From Nitrospirae bacterium JdFR-86 (GTDB lineage: Bacteria; Nitrospirota; Thermodesulfovibrionia; Thermodesulfovibrionales; JdFR-86), in NCBI GenBank assembly GCA_002011815.1, contig MTOV01000015.1, positions 65,405 through 129,404 on the forward strand: a stretch of DNA of 64,000 nt, given 5' to 3'. The stretch's first letter is position 1; every line of letters starts with the position of its first letter. This document shows positions 16,804-26,317 of this stretch, one piece after another. Position numbers and translations under genes: made by a program. The notes under the pieces are model-generated. The model did no database searches. It was not told the origin of the DNA and saw only the letters and a list, made by a program, of their open reading frames with translations.

Positions 16804-17214
16804 CTAAAACTCCTTAAAGACCTTTGCAAGAGAATCCCCTGCCACATGCATCCTGAACTCGTTGAAGTAGCCGAAGGGAGTAAGCATTACGTTGTAACCT
16901 GTCCTTTTCAGCCTTTCGACCACTTCATCAAGCAGTGATTTTGCAAACTCAGGGGAGGACTTGCTTGCCGAAAGGTGGTTGAATGAGTGAAGCACCACGT
17001 TTTTCGTGTCGAACTTGCCTGCTATCCATTTCGTGTTTTTTACGAACTTTTGCAGAACGCTTCCTCTTTTTTCTTCGTCTTCTGCCTCTGCATGGAAAAA
17101 GATTACGACAGCGTCCTTTACTGACTCTTCTTTTCTTATTTCAGGCACATGAGGAAGGCTTCGGCTTGCGGTCTTATACCACCATTCATGCACATAGAAC
17201 ATCAAAAGCTTCAT
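16804..17214 (-). CDS. Free-standing archaeal-type threonyl-tRNA synthetase editing domain
   Basis: 136 residues beginning MKLLMFYVHEWWYKTASRSL, matching the D-aminoacyl-tRNA-deacylase-like editing domain found at the N-terminus of archaeal ThrRS. Further family landmarks are AVVIFFHAEAED, the basic WIAGKFDTKNVVLHSF strand, and TPFGYFNEFRMHVAGDSLAK near the C-terminus. In archaea this domain hydrolyses Ser-tRNA(Thr). Here no synthetase is attached, so it probably acts in trans on mischarged tRNA. Bacterial ThrRS normally edits with an unrelated N2 domain. No Shine-Dalgarno sequence is present; a promoter ends six bases before the ATG. Confidence 0.85.
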   Translation of the reverse strand: MKLLMFYVHEWWYKTASRSLPHVPEIRKEESVKDAVVIFFHAEAEDEEKRGSVLQKFVKNTKWIAGKFDTKNVVLHSFNHLSASKSSPEFAKSLLDEVVERLKRTGYNVMLTPFGYFNEFRMHVAGDSLAKVFKEF

Positions 17215-17220
17215 GCATGA

Positions 17221-17249
17221 TTTTTAACTGATTTGTCTTTTTTAATCAA
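17221..17249 (-). promoter_or_regulatory. Promoter of the threonyl editing-domain gene, leaderless
   Basis: TTGATT (17244-17249) and TAAAAA (17221-17226) are spaced 17 bases apart on the minus strand, four of six matches each. The -10 box ends six bases before the ATG at 17214, so the start codon would be at +1. Confidence 0.4.
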
Positions 17250-17281
17250 GCGGACTCATACAGGGCAGGAGGGGGTTGAAA

Positions 17282-17310
17282 TTGAATTCCCTTAAAAACC
17301 GTGCTAAGAT
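17282..17310 (+). promoter_or_regulatory. Sigma-70 promoter for the DUF1015 gene
   Basis: TTGAAT (17282-17287) and TAAGAT (17305-17310) with a 17-base spacer give a start near 17317 and a 17-base leader before the ATG at 17334. Confidence 0.45.
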
Positions 17311-17333
17311 ATTGAAATTCCTGCGAGAAATTT

Positions 17334-19585
<2,252 letters not shown>

Positions 19586-19589
19586 GACT

Positions 19590-20804
19590 ATGGGGAACGG
19601 AAATCTGAAGGGCATATTGAACAAGCTTACGATTGAGGATATTGACCTTAAGGGCAAGCGAGTTTTCATAAGGGCTGATTTCAACGTCCCTCTGGATGAA
19701 AACCTTATGATAACCGATGACAGACGGATACGCTCTACGTTACCTACGATTAACTACTGTATTGACGAAGGTGCAAAGATAATTCTTGCGTCGCATCTTG
19801 GAAGACCGAAGGGCAAGCCGAACCAGAAGTACAGTCTTGCTCCAGTTGCCAAGAGACTGCAGAGGCTTCTGAATAAAGAAGTAACTTTTGCCACTGACTG
19901 TGTAGGACCTGAGGTTGAAGGCATTGTCTCGAAGATGCGGCCTGGTGATGTTGTTGTCCTTGAGAATCTGAGGTTTCATGCCGAAGAGGAGAAAAACGAC
20001 GAAAAGTTTGCCAAAGCGCTTGCTTCGCTTGCAGACTGTTATGTAAACGATGCATTCGGCGCTGCACACAGGGCGCATGCCTCTATAGTGGGAATCCCCA
20101 AGTTCATTCCTGCGGCAGCAGGCTTCCTCTTGAAGAAGGAGATTGAGTATCTGAAAGGCGTGGTAAGCAACCCGGTAAGACCTTTTGTCGCAGTGCTTGG
20201 CGGTGCAAAGGTCTCAGGTAAGATAGGAGTGCTTGAGAATCTTCAGGACAAGGTTGACAAGGTGATCGTCGGCGGAGGCATGGCGTTTACATTTATAAAG
20301 GCCATGGGCTACGAGGTAGGCGATTCACTTGTAGAGCCGGATATGCTTGGTCTTGCAGAAAGGATAATGGACAATCTCAAGCGTAACAATGTGAAATTCT
20401 ATCTGCCGGTTGACTGTGTAATTGCCCAGAGCCTTGAGCCGGGTGCTGAGACAAAGATAGTTACCACGCAGGAGATACCGAAAGGCTGGCGTGCTCTTGA
20501 CATAGGTCCTGCATCATGCAAGGTCTTTTCAGAGGCTATTCAGGATGCAAAGACAGTCATCTGGAACGGGCCGATGGGTGTTTTCGAGGTTGATGCCTTC
20601 TCAAGGGGAACATTTGCAATGGCCCGTGCAGTAGCTGATGCATACGCCCTGACAATAGTAGGCGGCGGCGACACAGACCTTGCCGTGCATAGGGCAGGTG
20701 TGTCTGACTCTATATCGTTCATCTCCACAGGCGGAGGTGCATCCCTGCAACTCCTTGAAGGAAGAGAGTTGCCTGGTATTGCCGCTCTTACAGACAGGAA
20801 GTAG
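19590..20804 (+). CDS. pgk: Phosphoglycerate kinase
   Basis: About 404 residues. Substrate-binding [10 protein letters not shown] is near the N-terminus, ASHLGRPKG follows, and [13 protein letters not shown] at the C-terminus binds nucleotide. It interconverts 1,3-bisphosphoglycerate + ADP and 3-phosphoglycerate + ATP. I chose ATG 19590, preceded by AGAGG, over the TTG at 19572 that would overlap gap. The 3' end overlaps the convergent speD gene by 17 bases, an unusually tight tail-to-tail arrangement with no room for a hairpin terminator. Confidence 0.97.
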   Translation: MGNGNLKGILNKLTIEDIDLKGKRVFIRADFNVPLDENLMITDDRRIRSTLPTINYCIDEGAKIILASHLGRPKGKPNQKYSLAPVAKRLQRLLNKEVTFATDCVGPEVEGIVSKMRPGDVVVLENLRFHAEEEKNDEKFAKALASLADCYVNDAFGAAHRAHASIVGIPKFIPAAAGFLLKKEIEYLKGVVSNPVRPFVAVLGGAKVSGKIGVLENLQDKVDKVIVGGGMAFTFIKAMGYEVGDSLVEPDMLGLAERIMDNLKRNNVKFYLPVDCVIAQSLEPGAETKIVTTQEIPKGWRALDIGPASCKVFSEAIQDAKTVIWNGPMGVFEVDAFSRGTFAMARAVADAYALTIVGGGDTDLAVHRAGVSDSISFISTGGGASLQLLEGRELPGIAALTDRK

Positions 20805-21216
20805 AAGACTGCGTTACTGTCTGTAAGTCCTCGCCTGAGAACTTGTGCGGTAGTTTCTTGTCATAGGGGGATAATATCCCCCTTTTCATCTCCACTACTG
20901 AGGGGTTCTTGCTCTCGAACTTGTCGATGAGATAGGAAGCAGCGACTTCTGGTTTAATCAGGTCTCCGCAGGTGAAAATATCCACTGCTGCATAGCCATA
21001 CTCCGGCCATGTGTGAATGCTCAGATGAGACTCTGCAATGATGACCATTCCGCTAATTCCAAAGGGGTTAAATTCGTGAAAGGATATGTCGATAATCGTT
21101 GCGGCAGCTTGTTTTGCTGCTGACACTAAGGCGTCTTGAACCTTTTCTCGGTTCCTGAGGATTTCAGGATTACAATCTCTTAACTCTACTAAAAGATGGG
21201 TACCTAAAGCATGCAA
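20788..21216 (-). CDS. speD: S-adenosylmethionine decarboxylase proenzyme (SpeH/SpeD type)
   Basis: About 142 residues. [20 protein letters not shown] contains the Glu-Ser cleavage site that makes the pyruvoyl group, and FTCGD carries the catalytic Cys. It makes decarboxylated AdoMet for spermidine synthesis. TTG at 21216 (protein [12 protein letters not shown]) is preferred. It has GGGGGG at the right distance and gives the normal class 1b N-terminus; the TTG at 21234 would put that Shine-Dalgarno inside the gene. No speE is seen nearby. A hairpin lies in the leader. Confidence 0.93.
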   Translation of the reverse strand: MHALGTHLLVELRDCNPEILRNREKVQDALVSAAKQAAATIIDISFHEFNPFGISGMVIIAESHLSIHTWPEYGYAAVDIFTCGDLIKPEVAASYLIDKFESKNPSVVEMKRGILSPYDKKLPHKFSGEDLQTVTQSSTSCL

Positions 21217-21242
21217 TCCTCTACCCCCCTTCAAAAATATGA

Positions 21243-21267
21243 TCAGGGGTCACACACCAACCCCTGA
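21243..21267 (-). terminator. Hairpin between the parvulin gene and speD
   Basis: TCAGGGGT (21243-21250) pairs perfectly with ACCCCTGA (21260-21267) around nine bases. On the minus strand it is followed by ATATTTTTG, so it could end the parvulin transcript. Its place 27 bases before the speD start also allows a leader-regulation role. Confidence 0.5.
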
Positions 21268-21359
21268 ACCACAAAGATACATCAAAACCGATGACCTTGT
21301 CAAGAGGTTTTTTGCTGAACAGGCGCTGGAGTGTGCCGGACAGGATGTCCAGCCGGGTC

Positions 21360-22271
21360 TCAAAGTGCTTTTTCCAGGACTTTTATTTTTGCCTTATTTC
21401 TTTCGGCGATAAGCCATTTTCTGAAGCCTTCGTGCCTTCTCTTTTCGATGAGAAAGAACATTAACTGTTCTTTTGCCTCTTCAAACGTGGCGTATTGAGC
21501 CTCCTGCCGCTCGTAGATTTTTATAATGAACCAGCCCTTGTTGCCTTTTACAGGTTCTGAATAAGAGCCCTTTTGCGTGCTGCGAATGGCTTTTGCCATC
21601 TCTGGCGAAAAGGATGCAGGCTCTACCCAGTCGGACGTGCTGACTATTGCCCTGCCTTCTCTGGAGAGCTTTTCCGCCATCTCGTCAAAGGGGATTTTGT
21701 TTGTCTTCATCTCGTTGAAGACTTTCTTTGCCTCCTCCTCTGTGTTGAAATGCATTATCCGGATTCTGACCCTTTCCGGTTGCTTGACTGGCCTGTTTGA
21801 TTCGTATTGTTTTTTTACGTCCTCGAACGTGATTGAGCTTATGTCAGCAAAGCTCTTTCTGAATCTTTCGATAAGAAGTTGGTCTTTCAGGTCCTGGAGA
21901 AACTCTTCGTAGCTTACTCCTCTCTGCCTGAGCTGTTTTATGAAATCTTCTTCAGAGAGTTCTCCTTTTATTGCATCCACCCTGTCTTTCAGTTCGCTGT
22001 CTGAGACCTTAATGCCTTTTGCGGCTGCTCCATTGATAACGAGGGCTTTTACGATGAGTTCATTAAGGACTTGTTTTTTCAATACCTGCTCGTTGAACTG
22101 TGTGCCGGCTGTTTTATACATCCGGATACGCTGATTTTTATATCGCTCGTATTCTTTCTTGCTTATTTTTGTGTCGTTGACTTTTGCCACATAATCAGGT
22201 CCGCAGGCATTTAGAACAATGGCAGGTAATACAAGCAGGACGATGCGTACTAATAGTTTAGCTGGTGTCAT
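21360..22271 (-). CDS. Peptidyl-prolyl isomerase lipoprotein (SurA/PrsA-like, parvulin)
   Basis: 303 residues. A signal peptide ends in a lipobox (IVLNAC, Cys23), so the mature protein is membrane-anchored in the periplasm. A SurA_N/chaperone-like helical part (residues ~27-155) is followed by a PpiC parvulin domain (~165-265: RVRIRIMHFNTEEEAKK, VSTSDWVEPASFSPEM, PVKGNKGWFIIKIYERQ). It probably folds outer-membrane or secreted proteins. There is no Shine-Dalgarno sequence. A strong promoter ends eight bases upstream of the ATG, so translation is probably from a nearly leaderless mRNA. Confidence 0.88.
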   Translation of the reverse strand: MTPAKLLVRIVLLVLPAIVLNACGPDYVAKVNDTKISKKEYERYKNQRIRMYKTAGTQFNEQVLKKQVLNELIVKALVINGAAAKGIKVSDSELKDRVDAIKGELSEEDFIKQLRQRGVSYEEFLQDLKDQLLIERFRKSFADISSITFEDVKKQYESNRPVKQPERVRIRIMHFNTEEEAKKVFNEMKTNKIPFDEMAEKLSREGRAIVSTSDWVEPASFSPEMAKAIRSTQKGSYSEPVKGNKGWFIIKIYERQEAQYATFEEAKEQLMFFLIEKRRHEGFRKWLIAERNKAKIKVLEKAL

Positions 22272-22279
22272 CAGGCTGT

Positions 22280-22308
22280 ATTATCGTGGTTTCTGTCCGG
22301 GATTTCAA
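22280..22308 (-). promoter_or_regulatory. Sigma-70 promoter of the parvulin lipoprotein gene, leaderless
   Basis: TTGAAA (22303-22308) and GATAAT (22280-22285), spaced exactly 17 bases on the minus strand, each match five of six. The -10 box ends eight bases before the ATG at 22271, leaving a leader of about 0-2 bases. Confidence 0.65.
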
Positions 22309-22319
22309 GGGGCAGGGGC

Positions 22320-23342
22320 TTATTCTGCCATTTCCACGAGTTTTTCCGCTATTTGCACGGCGTTCAGCGCAGCGCCTTTTCTCAGGTTGTCAGCCACTAT
22401 CCACATGTTTATGCCGTGCTCTACAGAGTCGTCTTCTCGAATCCTGCCTACGTATGTCTCGTCTTTACCTGCAACATCTATAGGCAGTGGATAGACGTTC
22501 TTTTCTGGTGCGTCAAACACCACAATGCCTGGTGCTTCTGCAAGCACAGCTCTTACTTCGTTTGGGGTAATCTTCTTTTCGGTCTCGATGTTCAGGCTCT
22601 CTGAATGGCATCTGAAGACAGGGACTCTTACTGTTGTTGCAGTTACTTTTATGGAGTCGTCTCCCAGTATTTTCTTGGTCTCGTTGACCATTTTCATTTC
22701 TTCTTTTGTATAGCCGTTGTCGAGGAACTTGTCTATATGCGGCAGAATATTGAAGGCTATCTGATGTGGATAGACATTGCATTTTACTTCCCTGAAGTTC
22801 AGGATATCTGTTGTTTGCTGGAGAAGCTCATCCATGGCTTTTTTGCCTGTGCCTGAGACCGACTGAAAGGTAGTAACCACCACCCGTTTTATTCTTGCTG
22901 CATCGTGAATCGGCTTAAGCACGACGACCATCTGTATGGTCGAGCAGTTCGGGTTTGCAATTATCCCTTTGTGTTTTTTAAGGTCATGCGCGTTTACCTC
23001 CGGCACAACGAGCGGGACTTCAGGGTCCATTCTCCACTGGCTTGAATTGTCAATTACCACACATCCGGAGGCTGCTGCAATAGGAGCCCAGATTTTAGAC
23101 CTTTCTGCACCTGCTGAAAAAAGAGCTATATCTATGTCTTTGAATGAGTCTTCCTTGAGGGTTTCAACTGGAATTTCGCTTTCCTGAAAGGTCAGGGTTT
23201 TGCCCTCTGAGCGCTCGGATGCAAAAAGCCTGAGCCTTTCTACAGGAAAGTCTCTTTCTTCAAGAATCTCGACCATCTCGTTTCCGACTGCGCCGGTTGC
23301 CCCGACTACGGCTACAGTGTATCTTTCTTTCTTTTTCAGCAT
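22320..23342 (-). CDS. asd: Aspartate-semialdehyde dehydrogenase
   Basis: About 340 residues. NADP-binding VAVVGATGAVGNEM is at the N-terminus, the active-site Cys is in ANPNCSTIQMVV (about residue 131), and the substrate-binding C-terminal half includes VPVFRCHSESLNIE. It reduces aspartyl phosphate to the semialdehyde in Lys/Met/Thr synthesis. ATG at 23342 is preferred over the TTG two codons upstream because GAGAGG lies seven bases before it. Confidence 0.96.
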   Translation of the reverse strand: MLKKKERYTVAVVGATGAVGNEMVEILEERDFPVERLRLFASERSEGKTLTFQESEIPVETLKEDSFKDIDIALFSAGAERSKIWAPIAAASGCVVIDNSSQWRMDPEVPLVVPEVNAHDLKKHKGIIANPNCSTIQMVVVLKPIHDAARIKRVVVTTFQSVSGTGKKAMDELLQQTTDILNFREVKCNVYPHQIAFNILPHIDKFLDNGYTKEEMKMVNETKKILGDDSIKVTATTVRVPVFRCHSESLNIETEKKITPNEVRAVLAEAPGIVVFDAPEKNVYPLPIDVAGKDETYVGRIREDDSVEHGINMWIVADNLRKGAALNAVQIAEKLVEMAE

Positions 23343-23419
23343 GCGCAAACCTCTCGTTTAAGGGAATTTAAATATAATAGCATAAAGCGCGGCGTGGATG
23401 GAAAGTGCCGGCAGGTTTT

Positions 23420-23839
23420 TCAGAAGTGCTCAAACCCTGGTTTTTGCGAATGGACAGAGCAGTCTGAAGGGTTATACACATAGCGCAGACCAAAAGGGTC
23501 GAGTATGTTCATATCCTTGTCTATGGAATTTGGTTCAAGGTATTTGGACTTGATGAAATTGCCCTTGTAAGGCAGGGTGAATTCAGCAGTTATCAGTTCT
23601 TTAAGGTCGTTGGGACATCGTCCGTTAATTGTCCTGAAAAGGATTATTGACTGTCTGATGTTAAGGAGTTCAGCCTTAAGTGCGGTCTCTTTAGCCTCGA
23701 GCGTTGGCCTTTGGTATTTCTGAATTGCGACAAGCGCAAGGATGCCGATAATTATAATGACGATGAGTGTCTCGGCGACTCCATAGCCTGTTCTCTGGAG
23801 TTGCTCTCTTTTGTTCTGTATATACAGTTCTGTTTTCAA
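23420..23839 (-). CDS. GspG-like pseudopilin with Tyr at +1
   Basis: 139 residues. After an 18-residue leader the segment RTG|YGVAETLIVIIIIGILAL fits a prepilin peptidase site, with Gly at -1, Tyr at +1 instead of the usual Phe/Met, and Glu at +5. The C-terminal INGRCPNDLKEL and DPFGLRYVYNPSD resemble type II secretion pseudopilin GspG, so it may be a minor pilin or pseudopilin; the two Cys could form a disulfide. The start is uncertain: TTG at 23839 has no Shine-Dalgarno sequence. It follows the iscU hairpin on the same strand. Confidence 0.7.
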   Translation of the reverse strand: MKTELYIQNKREQLQRTGYGVAETLIVIIIIGILALVAIQKYQRPTLEAKETALKAELLNIRQSIILFRTINGRCPNDLKELITAEFTLPYKGNFIKSKYLEPNSIDKDMNILDPFGLRYVYNPSDCSVHSQKPGFEHF

Positions 23840-23849
23840 GTTAAAGGAG

Positions 23850-23892
23850 CAAGGGGATTAAGTCCCTTTGAAAGAGGGACTATGTCCCCTTG
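23850..23892 (-). terminator. Two-part hairpin at the 3' end of iscU
   Basis: The outer stem CAAGGGGA/TCCCCTTG (23850-23857 with 23885-23892) and the inner stem AGTCCCT/AGGGACT (23861-23867 with 23875-23881) form one long interrupted hairpin that includes the iscU stop codon. No U-tract follows on the minus strand. It may stabilise the 3' end of the mRNA or act as a weak terminator rather than a classic intrinsic one. Confidence 0.5.
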
Positions 23893-24320
23893 CGGGTTTT
23901 CTTTACGGTTTTTGCCTTCTTTTTCTTGGTCTTGGCTGCTTTTGGTGTTTGTATTCCCTGTTTGCTTTTGTAGTCTTCGATAGCTCTCCTCAGTGCGTCT
24001 GCTCCGAGATTTGAGCAGTGCATTTTCTGTGCAGGCAGTCCTCCGAGTGCCTCTGCAACGGTCTCCTTTGATATGCTCAAGGCTTCCTCAATGGTTTTAC
24101 CTTTAACCATTTCGGTTACCATACTGCTTACGGCTATTGCGGCTCCGCATCCGAATGTCTTGAACTTTGCATCTATAATTTTTCCGTCCTTGACCTTGAT
24201 ACTTATCTTCATCACGTCGCCGCATGTAGGATTGCCTTCTTCGCCGACACCGTCAGCGTCAGGGATTTCACCCACATTTCTCGGGTTCATGAAATGGTCC
24301 ATTACTTCTTTGGAATACAT
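23880..24320 (-). CDS. iscU: IscU/NifU-type iron-sulfur scaffold with Lys-rich tail
   Basis: 146 residues; the first ~120 are an IscU/NifU-N domain. Cluster ligands are visible: Cys33 and Asp35 in NPTCGDVM, Cys58 in KTFGCGAA, and Cys102 in QKMHCSNLG. The last ~25 residues are a Lys/Thr-rich tail that normal IscU lacks. It assembles [2Fe-2S]/[4Fe-4S] clusters before transfer to targets. It is the last gene of an Rrf2-TusA-IscS-IscU operon and overlaps iscS by 19 bases. Because the IscS partner lacks the PLP lysine, the sulfur source is an open question. Confidence 0.92.
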   Translation of the reverse strand: MYSKEVMDHFMNPRNVGEIPDADGVGEEGNPTCGDVMKISIKVKDGKIIDAKFKTFGCGAAIAVSSMVTEMVKGKTIEEALSISKETVAEALGGLPAQKMHCSNLGADALRRAIEDYKSKQGIQTPKAAKTKKKKAKTVKKTRKGT

Positions 24321-25501
24321 TGTCCTTTCTCCTCCGTATTACCCCAGCCTCCGGCATAGGGTGAGATTTCCCTCAGCCTGCTTATTATCTGAGGAAATTC
24401 AGAAAGCAGGTAATCTATGTCTTCTTCTGAGTTTTCAGAGCCGAGTGTAAATACGATAGAGCCCTGTGCAAGGCTTGCCGGGATGCCCATTGACAACAGG
24501 ACAGGCGATGCCTTCAGTGCCTTTGAAGAGCAGGCAGAGCCGCTTGCTGCGTATATGCCTTTTGCAGCAAGCATAAGGAGCATGGCTTCTCCTTCTATAA
24601 ACTCAACGCAGAAGCTTGCGTGTCCCGGAAGCCTCTCCGTAGGGTGTCCTGTCAGATATACGTTTTCCACTTTTGTTATGCCTTCAATGAGTTTGTCCCT
24701 CAGTTTTTTAACGTGTTTCATTTTTTCCGGCAGTTCTGCCTTTGCCATTTGTGCAGCCTTGCCCATTCCGACTATTGCCGGCACGTTTTCTGTTCCTGCC
24801 CTTCTTCCGTTTTCCTGTATACCGCCGTATATGAGCGGGACTATTCTCAACCCTGGTCTTACATACAGTGCGGCTGCGCCTTTTGGTCCGTAGAACTGGT
24901 GTGCTGCCAGACTGAGGAGGTCAACGCCAAGCTCGTTGACATCAACCGGAATGTTTCCTGCCGATGCAACTGCATCCGTATGAAAGATTATGTCGTTTTC
25001 TTTTGCGATGGCAGACAGTTCTTTTATAGGCTGAATCGTGCCCACCTCCGGGCTTGCATGGATTATCGAAACCAGAGTAGTCTCTTTTGTGATGGCTTTT
25101 TTCAGTGTATCAGGCTCTACCATACCGTGTTTGTCCACAGGAAGGAATGTGACTGTAAAGCCTGATTTTTCAAGGAATCGTGCGGAGTTGAGCACAGAGT
25201 GATGCTCGACCCTTGAGACGATTATATGTTTTCCCTTGTTCTGTCTGGCGAGTGCTATTCCTCTTAAGGCGAAGTTATTGGCTTCTGCCCCGCTTGATGT
25301 AAAGATAACGGCAGAGGGTTTTGCGCCTATAAGCGATGCAACTTTTTCTCTTGCCTCTTCTATTGCGGTTCTTGCCCGTGTGCCCAGTTCGTATGGGCTT
25401 AAGGGGTTGCCGAATTCTTCCTTGAGGTATGGAAGCATTGCCTCAAGGATTTCTTCTCTTAAAGGATTTGTTGCTACATGGTCGAAATAGCGGATTTTCA
25501 T
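24302..25501 (-). CDS. IscS/NifS-family protein lacking the PLP lysine
   Basis: 399 residues, clearly a class V aminotransferase of the IscS family: TSSGAEANNFALRG, HTDAVASAGNIPVDV, GGIQENGRRAGTENVPAIVG, and the catalytic Cys loop AASGSACSSKAL (Cys324). However, the PLP Schiff-base site reads SLAAHQFYGPKG. The lysine after His (E. coli IscS Lys206) is Gln202, codon CAG. Other PLP contacts also differ: HASPEVG for HVNNEIG, and Ala179 where Gln183 is expected. Asp176 and a His at 100/101 remain. As written it should not form the internal aldimine. A. fulgidus IscS similarly lacks this lysine yet forms a cluster-binding complex with IscU through its Cys. It overlaps tusA-like by 4 bases and iscU by 19. 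Confidence 0.88.
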   Translation of the reverse strand: MKIRYFDHVATNPLREEILEAMLPYLKEEFGNPLSPYELGTRARTAIEEAREKVASLIGAKPSAVIFTSSGAEANNFALRGIALARQNKGKHIIVSRVEHHSVLNSARFLEKSGFTVTFLPVDKHGMVEPDTLKKAITKETTLVSIIHASPEVGTIQPIKELSAIAKENDIIFHTDAVASAGNIPVDVNELGVDLLSLAAHQFYGPKGAAALYVRPGLRIVPLIYGGIQENGRRAGTENVPAIVGMGKAAQMAKAELPEKMKHVKKLRDKLIEGITKVENVYLTGHPTERLPGHASFCVEFIEGEAMLLMLAAKGIYAASGSACSSKALKASPVLLSMGIPASLAQGSIVFTLGSENSEEDIDYLLSEFPQIISRLREISPYAGGWGNTEEKGQCIPKK

Positions 25502-25761
25502 GTCTGCCTCGCTTTCTTTTTTATGTAGAACTTATAAATATCCTCTGTCTCTTCCACGCCGAGGAATTCGTTGCCTGTCTTGTCGCACCAGTCAGGGATG
25601 TCTTCAAGTGCACCATCGTAGTCCGTGAGTATTTCGAGCACCTGTCCGGGCTCGAGCGATTTCATCATCTCCTCGAGCTTCAGAAGGTGCATCGGACACA
25701 TCATATACACGACGTCAGTCGTTACGTCTGCTTTTACGTTTTCAACGAACTTCAGCGGCAT
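25498..25761 (-). CDS. TusA/SirA-like sulfur-carrier protein
   Basis: 87 residues. YMMCPMHLLKLEEMMKSL places a single Cys in the CPxP position of TusA, here CPMH with the second Pro replaced by His. GQVLEILTDYDGALEDIPDW and the FYIKKK terminus complete the two-layer fold. TusA proteins carry persulfide sulfur on this Cys. Encoded between an Rrf2 regulator and the atypical IscS, it may deliver sulfur to IscU in place of the missing desulfurase chemistry (inference). It overlaps rrf2 by 20 bases and iscS by 4. Confidence 0.85.
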   Translation of the reverse strand: MPLKFVENVKADVTTDVVYMMCPMHLLKLEEMMKSLEPGQVLEILTDYDGALEDIPDWCDKTGNEFLGVEETEDIYKFYIKKKARQT

Positions 25762-26266
25762 CGAGAGCCCCTTTTCCTTTGTTTTTTGTCTGCACTGCGG
25801 TGGTTTTCCTCCCGGTTCGGATTTTATTCGAGCGCGCTGTGCGTGTTTGCTTAAGCGTGGCTTCTTCCTTCAGCAGGTCATCGAGTGTAATGGTATTGAG
25901 GAATGCCTCTATTTTCTCGCCGAGTGAGCTCCAGAGCAGGTAGGTTACGCATCCGTCAACCCGGCTGCAGCCTTCTTTTGGGTCCAGGCATGATGTTATT
26001 GCAACAGGTCCTTCAAGCTCTTTTAATATAGAGCCTATGCTTATTTCCTTAGGAGGTCTGTTCAGGAGATAGCCTCCACCCGGACCTTTAACACTCGATA
26101 TGATTCCTGCCCTCCGCAGGGTGTTGAGTATCTGTTCGAGATAGGCTACGGAGACTTCCTGCCGTTCTGATATCTCCTTTATGGTCGTGGGTCTGGACGG
26201 ATAGCCCTTTGCTATCTCAAACATAGCCCTTACGCCATATTGACCTTTTGTTGACAACCGCAGCAT
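25742..26266 (-). CDS. Rrf2-family [Fe-S] regulator (IscR-like)
   Basis: 174 residues. The winged-helix N-terminus (MLRLSTKGQYGVRAMFEIAK, EVSVAYLEQILNTLRRAGII, KGPGGGYLLNRPP) is typical of Rrf2/IscR. Three Cys in SCLDPKEGCSRVDGC (spacing C-x6-C-x5-C, close to IscR's C-x5-C-x5-C) can bind a [2Fe-2S] cluster. The last ~40 residues are a basic low-complexity tail. It heads the isc-like operon and has a near-perfect IscR type 1 operator over its own promoter, so negative autoregulation by cluster status is likely. No Shine-Dalgarno sequence: TATAAT ends seven bases before the ATG. Confidence 0.92.
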   Translation of the reverse strand: MLRLSTKGQYGVRAMFEIAKGYPSRPTTIKEISERQEVSVAYLEQILNTLRRAGIISSVKGPGGGYLLNRPPKEISIGSILKELEGPVAITSCLDPKEGCSRVDGCVTYLLWSSLGEKIEAFLNTITLDDLLKEEATLKQTRTARSNKIRTGRKTTAVQTKNKGKGALDAAEVR

Positions 26267-26273
26267 GATTTAG

Positions 26274-26305
26274 ATTATAAATAGTTTAGTGATTTTGTCA
26301 AGTAT
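26274..26305 (-). promoter_or_regulatory. isc-operon promoter with IscR type 1-like operator
   Basis: TTGACA (26296-26301) and TATAAT (26274-26279) are perfect boxes 16 bases apart on the minus strand. The 25 bases 26281-26305, which span the -35 box and spacer, match the E. coli IscR type 1 consensus at 22 of 25 positions by my count (ATACTTGAC... through ...AACTAT). The -10 box ends seven bases before the ATG, so the mRNA is predicted to be leaderless. Confidence 0.8.
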
Positions 26306-26317
26306 TATTGGAGGGGG

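Noticed and set aside
25498-25761. TusA-like gene as a normal TusA
   Set aside because: The CPxP motif is CPMH, so I kept it as TusA-like rather than assigning tusA.
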